Shown: piece by piece, positions 34,368 through 45,100 of the stretch
How the letters are laid out: each line of letters starts with the position of its first letter
Position numbering within the stretch: position 1 is the first letter of the stretch
Origin: Tethya wilhelma
Lineage: Eukaryota > Porifera > Demospongiae > Tethyida > Tethyidae
Direction: 5' to 3'
DNA: 64,000 nucleotides
NCBI GenBank assembly: GCA_964030475.1
Contig: CAXIPT010000009.1
Location: 2,271,542 to 2,335,541 of the forward strand
The notes under the pieces: generated by a model
What the model was told of the DNA's origin: nothing
What the model saw: only the letters and a program-made list of their open reading frames with translations
Databases searched by the model: none
Made by a program: the position numbers and the translations under genes

Positions 34368-34697
34368 CAAGTAGAATTGAACATAAAGTTCTAGTAGTCA
34401 TACCTTTCACCACACATGAAATTCATTGATACACGATACTATACTTGATCTATAGACTTATGAAGTAGAGATGTGTAATGATAATTTGATACCTAGCCTG
34501 TGGCAATAGTTATGATATATAGTTTTGCTGATTATTTATTTGTGTTCTAGTTTTAGGTTTATAGCCTATGTTGTACCAAACTGATATAATAAATTATACC
34601 ATAATATTAAATGATACAGTTTCATGACTACATAATATAATTGTTACTGATTGTGTACAAAGTAGAGCTATCATGAGAGCCTGAGGAATCATGTGAA

Positions 34698-34790
34698 CTA
34701 TTCATTAGTGAAGTCAAAAAGTTGGAAGTTTTCTTTTAAATTTCTAATTCCCCTAGCTCTGGTTCTTAATCCCTCGTTGAGCCATTCCCA
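34698..34790 (-). pseudogene. Remnant of the last CWF19L1 exon
   Basis: The minus strand reads RNLKENFQLFDFTNE then stop (ending 34698). The intact CWF19L1 at 61202 ends [15 protein letters not shown] then stop. DNA identity over the 45 bases is clear by eye, with weaker similarity further upstream. No intact exon or splice site remains. Confidence 0.6.
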
Positions 34791-34870
34791 GCTTCTCTCT
34801 TTCCCCCTGGGACCTGTCTCTCTCAGGGAAAGCCAAGATCAAAGAAGCCTGAACCCTAACTCTACACTCA
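34785..34870 (+). pseudogene. Remnant of the REXO4 3' end
   Basis: The piece gccattcccagcttctctct is also found in intron 5 of REXO4 (24285). The later piece caaagaagcctgaaccctaa matches its last exon (24640). The order is kept and the parts between are deleted. Confidence 0.55.
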
Positions 34871-34982
34871 AATTACTTACTTCCTGCACATAGTCCCCTG
34901 CCCAGCCTCTGTATTCATGCTTGATCTGTATAGTAGGACAATGGATTTGATCCTGAGAAATGTCATTCATTGTTTATATAAG

Positions 34983-37052
34983 CATGTCCGTTTTGATTCC
35001 TAATAAGGATTCCACATAATACTTAATGATAATCATTGCATTGTTTGTTACTAAGTCAGTAGTCAGTTTTGTTTTTCATGAAGAATTTACAGACCATAGC
35101 TACTGAGTAAAGTAAGTATCCTTATGGTATAACTGTGCAAAGTGTTGTCTATTGCTGTTCATTACAAATCTCAGAACTTGATGTGGTATAATAACATATC
35201 TGTTCAAGCCAGCAAGTGACAGTTGCGCACACTTCAACTCATAGATACTCACAAATAGGGGGCATGGCTACAAATTGTTCAATGATGGCTGCAGCAGAGA
35301 AGAAAGTAGAATTACCTGCTGCAGTAGCCCCCACCATGGAGGAAACAGCTGAATCTGAGCGATACAAAGTGTTTGTTCAAAAGTTTCCTCATCTAGTAGA
35401 GGCTGTGAGACCAGTTGTTGTGAAGTTCGCTGTACATGCTCGTTCAAAGTCACTCATCTCTGATTATAACAAAACACAAGCAGATAATCCCCATGCTCAT
35501 GAATATGACAGGGCTAGTATCCTCATGAGTCAGATCCTAACCAAAATCAAGGACAGTGATGCTCACTTTGATGATTTGGTTGGCATCCTTCAAGAAATGA
35601 ACCTTACCAAGCTAGTGTCTGAGCTAACAAAGGCAGTCAGTGATCCTACAATTGAGCACCCTGAAACAAGCCAAAAAGCTAGTGAAAAGTCTGATGCAAT
35701 GAGACCACCTTTTTTTCAATGTCCTTGTGGGGCATGTAGTATTGAAACTTATTACAAAAATTGGCCAAAATGCTGTGGACTGAACCTACCAACAGATTCA
35801 TTTCCACACCTTTCATTAAACGAAGATAATATTGATGATAAAGTGAAGGAACAGCTAAGACGTCAACTCAGACGAGATGCAAACCGTATAATTGGAGAGT
35901 TTCAAGATCTTGTAACCTGTATTTTTAATGTTATAAGAACTAATAATATACCTGTCGATCGAATCAGAAGCACTATTTTTTCTTATGGCCAGGAAGGCCT
36001 CCCTAAACCGATTCAGGAAAAACACGGAGATGAGTTATCAGCAATTACGTCAGTTTCTGACCTTCAAAGCTTTCTTGTTCGTCACAAATACATCTCTTTT
36101 ATCAATTATAGAATCCTACGCAAAATTGTTGATATTCATTGTGATGAAACAGTTGAGAATAGTCTGGATGAATATCGAAAACGTTTTAAAGAATTTGGCA
36201 GACGAAATATTTTTGAAGTCCCAAGTGATGTTATCAAGTCATCATCCACTTCAGATCAGATACTGGTAGTCAAAGTGATCGATGAAATGTGGTTTGGTAC
36301 TCAGAGTGATGCATACTATACCTTAAATGACATTGATACTATACAAGATGAAGTTTCTGATCTCATTAATCTTGAACATAGCTCTATCCGCCTACTGGAT
36401 ATAAACAAGGGTTGTATACAACTGGTACTTGAAATTTTGCCTTGTCACAAATTTCCCATTTTCCCTCTCACTACTTCACAACTGAGTGAGTTGATAAGGC
36501 GTGGTATTATTGTTTTGTACCAACCAAAGATACGCTTTATACCAACTGAGACCCCTCCCGTCCAACCCATGGATCTTGTGTCTCCTCCTAATTTACTGGT
36601 AAACCCCAAATGTCATCACTTGCAAGAGACTCCTCTCCGTCCAACTATGTGGGTTGACACCAGCTTTGTTCCCCCCACTGATATGATCCCTCTTATTTCA
36701 CCCAATGATGATAACCCCCCTCCCATTTCACCCACTGATGATGAACCCCCTCTCATTCCACCCACTGATGATGAACCCCCTCCCATTCCACCCACTGATG
36801 ATGAACCCCCTCTCATTCCACCCACTGATGATGAACCCCCTCCCATTCCACCCACTATTGATGTGACCCCTCCCATTTCACCCACTGATGATGAACCCCC
36901 TCCCATTCCACCCACTATTGATGTGACCCCTCCCATTTCACCCACTATTGATGTGACCCCTCCCATTTCACCCACTGATAAGAGCCCTCAAGAGCAAGTA
37001 AGTTTGTCTGTACTGTGGCTGTGATTATATCTATTCATGGTGATTGTCAGAT
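34983..37052. repeat. 2070-bp exact duplicate block, left copy (CARD exon and promoter)
   Basis: Matches 40082-42151 at a constant offset of 5099. The encoded 602-codon open frames are identical, and I found no base difference where I compared. The right end falls 55 bp beyond the CARD exon's donor; the left end of the partner is an N. Confidence 0.93.
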
Positions 37053-38826
37053 TCTTATGGGCATTTTCAGATTTGGACATGATCAACTCGAGTCAGTTCT
37101 AACTGAAATGGAATCAATAGTTGCTAAGCAACCCCCAGTTTCCAGAAACAATCCTTTACCTTTTGACTATATTCAACTTCAACGTGGACCCACCCACTAC
37201 TTTAGAGTTTGGGTTAGAGCCTGTGAAGTAATACAAAATGGCGACGTACTTTCTGCAATAAAAGATCTTGTATTGCCATGTTTTGTTTCAACAATAGCCA
37301 AGAGATCGAGCTTAGGAATGCATGTAGACGATTTAGTAAACATCTTTTCGATATTTTCTCTAGCAGCATTTTCATTATTGGCAGCTAATACAATCAAAGA
37401 ACGTAGAACAACAACGTTCTTTATACCACAAACATTTGTCCACATGGTAGAAAATTTTGATGGACTTAACTGCCAGAAATCAGATGATAAGACTTTGCTG
37501 GAAGCCTGTAGTTCAACTGTCAGTAACAAATTTTTCAAAAACCAAGAAGTACATGACTGCTTGTGGAACATGTTGCACATTCTACTTGGTATTTTCCATA
37601 AGCCATTTGCAGTACTGCACCATTCTGTTGAAAAGGGTTTTTATACTGAAGCAACACATTGCCTAGTCCTTGTTCTCACTATTCTTGGAAACATGTCATT
37701 CATAACAACTAAAGATCAAATTTACAGATATCAAAATGCTATCTTACAACAACTTAAACCTCTTGTTGTGAATTCAGGTGCAAGTCCAGCTTTAAAATCT
37801 TTACAGCAAGTCTATATTTCATTTGCAAAGTGTACAGGTACTCAAGACATTTTCCGTAACATTCTACAGCTGCTCAGATCTCTGACAGCTGCAGATGGTG
37901 CGATTGTTGAACTAAAAGCAACAGTTGACCCAGCCTTGAAAATACAATTTTCGTTTACAGACTGTTCACCCGATTCTATTCCTTATCGTCAACTAAATAG
38001 GTTGACTGATGATTTCATTATAGAAAGTACTGTTAAAAAACTAGCAAAGCATTTATCACAAGCAGGAAGTTGGCCAGCACCTAAGCAACAGTCTTCTGCA
38101 AATGATGTGGCACAAGCTCACGCAAGTGCTGAACCACAACCTACATCACGTGAGAGTGTTGAGCAGGAACCATTACCTGAAAGTAAAGTTCAACATGACT
38201 TTGATTTGTTTGATATTGATCCGAAAGGCAGTACTAAAACTAAGTACAGTCACACATGCTATGTATGCAGAAAGTATGATGATAGCGAGGACATTGTAGC
38301 TCACAGTGTTAGAGCAGATCACATCCAAAATGAAAAAGATTTTGAGAGTTTTAATTCTGAATTCAAGTGGCAGTATCAATCATGTTTAACATCTTTACAT
38401 GAAAAAATCTTTAGCACAAGCACAAATATCAGTCATGAACATCACAAGCTTATCATTCAAGCTAATGAAATGATAAAGGAAAATGACCGAAAAATCGAGC
38501 ATGTAAGGGACACACGTAACTGGGTGGATGGCCTCAAATTACTACAGGAATTGACAGATGAAGCTGACGAACTTATTAGGCTCATAGGAGAGCATGAAAA
38601 GGACCATAATCCTTTAGATTCAAGTGAAGACAATATAGACACTGGCCTACCCACTATACTGGATGATACAGACCAAAAAGTAATGATGCTTAATGTTCAA
38701 CATCAGCAAATAGCTGAACAAGACCCAAGTGTCCAGCAAACAAAATCAGCTGCAAACCAACCCAGAGGTAGAAGGACTAACTATAAGGAGTATAAAAATA
38801 GGAGGCAACACATGTATATACAGTAG
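35264..38826 (+). CDS. Copy B: CARD exon joined to a TRANK1-like C-terminus, no helicase
   Basis: Exon 1 (35264..36997) is identical to exon 1 of copy C: CARD-like domain, unnamed domain and Pro-rich repeat. At 37053 the sequence jumps into the middle of the last TRANK1-like exon (LMGIFRFGHDQLES). If the GTAAGT donor at 36998 is joined to tgattgtcag at 37050, the 53-bp intron keeps frame, and about 1169 residues result, ending with the CYVC...H zinc-like motif and RRTNYKEYKN. The TPR, ankyrin and helicase regions are all absent. The C-terminal part is about 92% identical to copy C in the stretch I compared, but its first 40 residues follow copy A. It may be a real recombinant gene or a haplotype misassembly; the N at 40081 favours the second. 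Confidence 0.5.
36720..36990 (+). repeat. 30-bp coding repeat, Pro-rich decapeptide (copy B)
   Basis: About nine tandem 10-residue units alternate PPIPPTDDEP, PLIPPTDDEP and PPIPPTIDVT-type versions. Confidence 0.9.
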
Positions 38827-39484
38827 TAAAAGTGAGCATGCATTCTAGTAGTCACATCTTTCACCACACATATTATGATACTATACTCAATCTATAGACT
38901 ATGAAAGCAGAGATTTGTAATATTTTGATAGCTATCTAGCATTATTTATAGTTGTTTTGCTGCTTAATTTGTATTCAAGTTTTATCTAGTTTAGCCTGTA
39001 TCTGATTATGAGGTTCTTCTTCATTTTGTCCCATCCCAAGAAAAATATTAGGGATATATATATACTTCAAACAAAGTATAAACCATTTTTATCTATAAAA
39101 AATATTATACTGTTAAAAGTGAGTCTGGAGAAATTGCAGGTTTACAAGTACGTAGAAAACATATACATGCGCATGCTATTGTTTTGCAATTTGTACAGGA
39201 AGGGGTGGGGGGGGGTGGAGATATTTATCTCCTATTTTAGATCGAGGATGTATATCCTATTAATTATTGCCATGAAATTGCATCAACTTTATAAGAAAAA
39301 ATGGGATCTCAAAATATAGACAAAACACAAACACAGGATATGTATATAAACAAGAACTTGTAATAATAAACTATACCAGCCTGTTATAAGTTAATTTGTG
39401 TATCTGTACATATTATACCAATATTATTATAATGTAAACCAACTAAAAACCAAAGATGTTATATAGTATTTAGTTAACAGTGAA
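38827..39484. other. Convergent intergenic region with a REXO4 remnant (B/E side)
   Basis: Aligns with 50473-51112 at roughly 85-90% by eye. It sits between the end of copy B (+) and the end of a D-like fragment (-), exactly as the other region sits between copies C and D. Confidence 0.7.
39008..39318 (+). pseudogene. REXO4 pseudogene fragment (exons 5 and 7)
   Basis: The translation has LSHPKKNIRD...TKYKPF, matching [17 protein letters not shown] of exon 5. After an intact ttttag acceptor it has AMKLHQLYKKKWDL, matching [14 protein letters not shown] of exon 7. The frame between is broken and exon 6 is absent. Confidence 0.75.
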
Positions 39485-40080
39485 TTATTTATTAACCTTT
39501 CTTCTGTTCTTTCTCAAATTCTTTCTTGCTCTCTTTTCCTTTTTAACATCTCTCTTCTCAGCACCTTCAATTTCAACTTCGTCTTCTTCCTCTTCATCAT
39601 TTTCTTCTAGTTCTTGCTCAGCCATTTCTTGACGTTTTAGTTCTTCTTCCTCATCATGTTTCACTCTCAGCCTCTCTCTCTCAAGCTGCAGAGTGGCTCT
39701 ATTAATCAAAGAATCCATTCTTCCACAAAAAATATTCTGAATATTGATTGCACCACTTTTCCATTCGGCAGCATTTTTTGTATCCAAAATTTCTTTCTCA
39801 TTGCGTTCAATTTCTTCATTTATGTCACTCACAGTTTGACTCACCTCAGGTGACACATGTTGATGAACGAATGCCTGACATTCTGTGAGCACTTCTGTCA
39901 GTTTTGCTTTCAAAGGATCATAGTACTCATGGATAAATTCCAAAAACTTTTTGTAGCATCTAATGTTTTCTTGATGGGGTTCACTGCTACAGTGCACTGT
40001 ATAGCTTTCTGCAACAATTTCATCTTTAGGTGATTCATCTGCTCTTTCCTGCTGCACTATAGTCCCCTCTTCTTGATCAG
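39485..40080 (-). CDS. C-terminal fragment of a D-like TRANK1 gene (fragment E)
   Basis: The open frame reads into the N at 40081 and covers the last about 198 residues of a protein nearly identical to copy D. It contains DQEEGTIVQQERADESPKDE, the coiled-coil-like KNAAEWKSGAINIQNIFCGR and the basic end RKNLRKNRRKVNK. It differs from D at scattered residues (for example YTVHCSSEPH versus YTEHCSSETH), so it is a separate allele or paralogue. The rest of the gene is missing at the gap. Confidence 0.8.
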
Positions 40081-40081
40081 N
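40081..40081. other. Single N at the joint of two unrelated pieces
   Basis: Left of the N the D-like gene is cut in mid-codon sequence; right of it the CARD-exon promoter block begins exactly where its 2070-bp twin does. It is most likely a scaffolding gap between contigs. Confidence 0.8.
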
Positions 40082-42151
40082 CATGTCCGTTTTGATTCCT
40101 AATAAGGATTCCACATAATACTTAATGATAATCATTGCATTGTTTGTTACTAAGTCAGTAGTCAGTTTTGTTTTTCATGAAGAATTTACAGACCATAGCT
40201 ACTGAGTAAAGTAAGTATCCTTATGGTATAACTGTGCAAAGTGTTGTCTATTGCTGTTCATTACAAATCTCAGAACTTGATGTGGTATAATAACATATCT
40301 GTTCAAGCCAGCAAGTGACAGTTGCGCACACTTCAACTCATAGATACTCACAAATAGGGGGCATGGCTACAAATTGTTCAATGATGGCTGCAGCAGAGAA
40401 GAAAGTAGAATTACCTGCTGCAGTAGCCCCCACCATGGAGGAAACAGCTGAATCTGAGCGATACAAAGTGTTTGTTCAAAAGTTTCCTCATCTAGTAGAG
40501 GCTGTGAGACCAGTTGTTGTGAAGTTCGCTGTACATGCTCGTTCAAAGTCACTCATCTCTGATTATAACAAAACACAAGCAGATAATCCCCATGCTCATG
40601 AATATGACAGGGCTAGTATCCTCATGAGTCAGATCCTAACCAAAATCAAGGACAGTGATGCTCACTTTGATGATTTGGTTGGCATCCTTCAAGAAATGAA
40701 CCTTACCAAGCTAGTGTCTGAGCTAACAAAGGCAGTCAGTGATCCTACAATTGAGCACCCTGAAACAAGCCAAAAAGCTAGTGAAAAGTCTGATGCAATG
40801 AGACCACCTTTTTTTCAATGTCCTTGTGGGGCATGTAGTATTGAAACTTATTACAAAAATTGGCCAAAATGCTGTGGACTGAACCTACCAACAGATTCAT
40901 TTCCACACCTTTCATTAAACGAAGATAATATTGATGATAAAGTGAAGGAACAGCTAAGACGTCAACTCAGACGAGATGCAAACCGTATAATTGGAGAGTT
41001 TCAAGATCTTGTAACCTGTATTTTTAATGTTATAAGAACTAATAATATACCTGTCGATCGAATCAGAAGCACTATTTTTTCTTATGGCCAGGAAGGCCTC
41101 CCTAAACCGATTCAGGAAAAACACGGAGATGAGTTATCAGCAATTACGTCAGTTTCTGACCTTCAAAGCTTTCTTGTTCGTCACAAATACATCTCTTTTA
41201 TCAATTATAGAATCCTACGCAAAATTGTTGATATTCATTGTGATGAAACAGTTGAGAATAGTCTGGATGAATATCGAAAACGTTTTAAAGAATTTGGCAG
41301 ACGAAATATTTTTGAAGTCCCAAGTGATGTTATCAAGTCATCATCCACTTCAGATCAGATACTGGTAGTCAAAGTGATCGATGAAATGTGGTTTGGTACT
41401 CAGAGTGATGCATACTATACCTTAAATGACATTGATACTATACAAGATGAAGTTTCTGATCTCATTAATCTTGAACATAGCTCTATCCGCCTACTGGATA
41501 TAAACAAGGGTTGTATACAACTGGTACTTGAAATTTTGCCTTGTCACAAATTTCCCATTTTCCCTCTCACTACTTCACAACTGAGTGAGTTGATAAGGCG
41601 TGGTATTATTGTTTTGTACCAACCAAAGATACGCTTTATACCAACTGAGACCCCTCCCGTCCAACCCATGGATCTTGTGTCTCCTCCTAATTTACTGGTA
41701 AACCCCAAATGTCATCACTTGCAAGAGACTCCTCTCCGTCCAACTATGTGGGTTGACACCAGCTTTGTTCCCCCCACTGATATGATCCCTCTTATTTCAC
41801 CCAATGATGATAACCCCCCTCCCATTTCACCCACTGATGATGAACCCCCTCTCATTCCACCCACTGATGATGAACCCCCTCCCATTCCACCCACTGATGA
41901 TGAACCCCCTCTCATTCCACCCACTGATGATGAACCCCCTCCCATTCCACCCACTATTGATGTGACCCCTCCCATTTCACCCACTGATGATGAACCCCCT
42001 CCCATTCCACCCACTATTGATGTGACCCCTCCCATTTCACCCACTATTGATGTGACCCCTCCCATTTCACCCACTGATAAGAGCCCTCAAGAGCAAGTAA
42101 GTTTGTCTGTACTGTGGCTGTGATTATATCTATTCATGGTGATTGTCAGAT
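40082..42151. repeat. 2070-bp exact duplicate block, right copy
   Basis: Partner of 34983-37052. After 42151 this copy continues into a normal intron and the rest of copy C. Confidence 0.93.
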
Positions 42152-45100
42152 AATTATTAACCTAAGGTATACATTAACCAGTTAATCTATTACAAGAGTG
42201 TATGCTTTAAATTTGTTGACATAAATAATTATATCTTTGTAGGTACTAATGCATTACAGGCATGCTCAATATTATTTGAAAAGGATTACAGTTGAAGAAC
42301 GCAAATTGGCCATACATGATCTCCTTCAGTGTCATCATCTTCAAATGAATGAATTTGTCTCAGAACCAGATACAAAGTATTTAGATCAAGCAATTACACA
42401 TGCTGTTAACTGGGGTAAGTTATTAGCCAGGCCAAGCTTGAGATACTTTAAGCTGTTTACTTTGTTGGTATAATAATTATGTCCGACATTAAATTTATAT
42501 TCAGTGCTGAATTGAATATCAAGATTTGTTGTACATTTTACAGGTAGAGAATCTGAATGCCGTACCATGTTTTCATCTGTATATAGTTCAACTTCATTAT
42601 TTGTTGAGCTACTAAAGGAAATGCTAAAATCTTCATCAACAAGATATGCACACCTTGATCTGCTATTTGATACACAAGTTAAGGACAAGCTGCATGAAGA
42701 CTGGATTGTACAGTGTCTGGATATTAGTAAAGAAGAAGCAGTTTCATTGCTAAAAAGTTTGATTAAACAATGCAGCGAAACATTATGCTGTAGTCACGGT
42801 GAGATAATATCTCTGATTTCTAAATTCCTAGAGTACTTTAAGTCTACTGAGCCCAATGGAGAAGTTTGGGAAGCATTAGGACATCATCTTGTGTATATGT
42901 ATGCACCTCAACTACCTTGTCAACAGTTACTTCCCCTTTCAAAATGTCTAAACACAAAACACAGGACAGAACTTGTATTAAAAAAGCTTAGTGAAAAAAT
43001 GTGGAAAGATGTGACTGCAGTACTTGAAGGTGGAGATGTAAACCCAAAAGAAATTCATCTCTTTAAGTTAATAAGTATTGATGAATTGTTGGATATGACA
43101 GACACTAAATTTCTAGAATCATTGCTTGAGCACCAAGTAGACCCAACAAGGACAGCAAAACATCAAAAATCACCTATCTTCCAGCTGACTACAAAACTGA
43201 AGAATACTCATTCTCTACCACTGGCGAGAAAACAGATGATAGTTGCTATTATAGTATTACTGCTAAAGTATGGATGTAATGCTGAGGATCTTTGCAACCT
43301 TCATGATGAGAAAAAAACTACAGCTGTTCATGTAGCAATGGAATTATGTCTAATCTCAGGTTTGTTGTAAAAAATTCTGTTTAAAGTTTAAATTAATTAT
43401 TAATTAATTTTTTATATAGGTAACACTGAGCTACTGAGTACTGTAGTGTCCAATTTCAAGCAGTCAGCAGCCGCTGACACAAAATTGTTGGATCAAAACA
43501 ATGAAACTCCCATTTTTATTTTAAGTCATAGCAAATTTTCATCCCTTGATGAGCAATTGATACACAAGACTTGTGATATATTGATAAATGGTGCAGGGAT
43601 TTGTTTGGAACACGAAGATACATATGGTCGTACCATACTGGATATCTTGCCAAGTAAGGACTCCCGTGACTTCAGGCATACTGTTATTGAAAAGTTTAGA
43701 GCAGATCCAGAAATTGTTCAACCCACAGTTCAGGATGTAACAACATTAAAGCCTGCAGAACAAGAACACAAAGAAGAATTAGATGAAATCCCTCAGAATG
43801 TTAAATCAGTAGAGGAAAAGTTTGCCAGAATGTTTAGAGGTGTTATGGAGAAAGAAGACTCCTACTTTTTAACTCCAGAAAGCAGTGCTATGAATTTGAA
43901 AGCTGAAAAAAATATACATGTTGCACAAGCTAATAGCCATTCTACTGATGAGAAACAAAAACCTGATGTTGGTCCATTACAAGAGCAGAAACCAAAAGAA
44001 CAATTACCATTTCAACGAGACCAACCACATGGTGAAACTACTGCTCCTAGTGAGTTAGACTTTGATAATCTTCCTTGGGAATTTAGATGCTCTGATAAAG
44101 TCAAGTACTTTTTAAAGGATTCTAAACATCCATTGATGCTTAGAAAAAGAGCTGCTGAAAAAATCATGGAAATTGCAAGTGGAGACTGGAATTTGTACCG
44201 CAAAAAACAAGTATCAAAAATTGCTGAATTATATGAAGCACATTTTTCCCCATCCTGTCGCATATTTTGGGGCATAAAGACAATGGTATCAGAACGTATG
44301 ACAAAACAACTCAAATTAATGATAAAACATACCTCAAATGAGCAAAAACGTGAAGAATATCCTGTGATATCGGAAATGATAGTAATTGCAGCTATTTTTG
44401 CGGATCTTGATGACTTTCATCACGACAAAACTGTTGATATTGGTGCATTGAAAGATATTGAGGGGATGTTTGTACCATTTGGTAAACAGGTAATGCATAC
44501 CAAGAGACTCCCAAAGCATCTTATTAGACAACAATACATGGATATTAAGGAAGTAAAAGAAGCTGCTGAAAGACTTAATTGCATCTCTAAAGAGTCTGAA
44601 GATTTTAACGCAATGGTAGAACGAAGTAAAAGATTAATGAAGTTTTACTCGCTTTCAACTCAACGCATCCTGAGTCTTCTTTATGGAGAGTATGAACGAC
44701 GTGATTATCCAATAGAGCCATCAGAAGAAGAGTATGAGATCATTTCCATTCCAGATAACCAACCCATCTTGCTTCTTGGAAGAAGTGGAACAGGAAAAAC
44801 AACTTGCTGTCTTTGTCGAATATGGAACAGGTTTAATAAGTACTGGAGCATGCCTGATCGAATTGACGTCCGAGGTATTGTGTACTCCACAAAGACACAT
44901 ACTGAATGCAGCAGTAATGAGCCATCTAGTACAAAATCTTTAAATGTTGATCAACTTGACGCTTCATGCCAATCTTCTCATTACAAGAGATCTACTAGTA
45001 AGCCTTCTCACTCAGAGACTTGTAATGAAGAACCTGAAAAAGTAAAGAGCAAATTACAAGATACTGAGAAAAAGTTTGAGCATTTACACCAAGTGTTCAT

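Larger units (their letters stand above)
34368..34982. other. Intergenic with decayed gene fragments
   Basis: AT-rich 3' flank of copy A. It contains remnants of the CWF19L1 and REXO4 3' ends (listed separately) before the duplicated promoter block starts at 34983. Confidence 0.6.

Noticed and set aside
36616..36975. Minus-strand Gly/Ser-repeat frame (also 41715-42074)
   Set aside because: Mirror of the Pro-rich decapeptide repeat in the CARD exon; no splice sites or start context.
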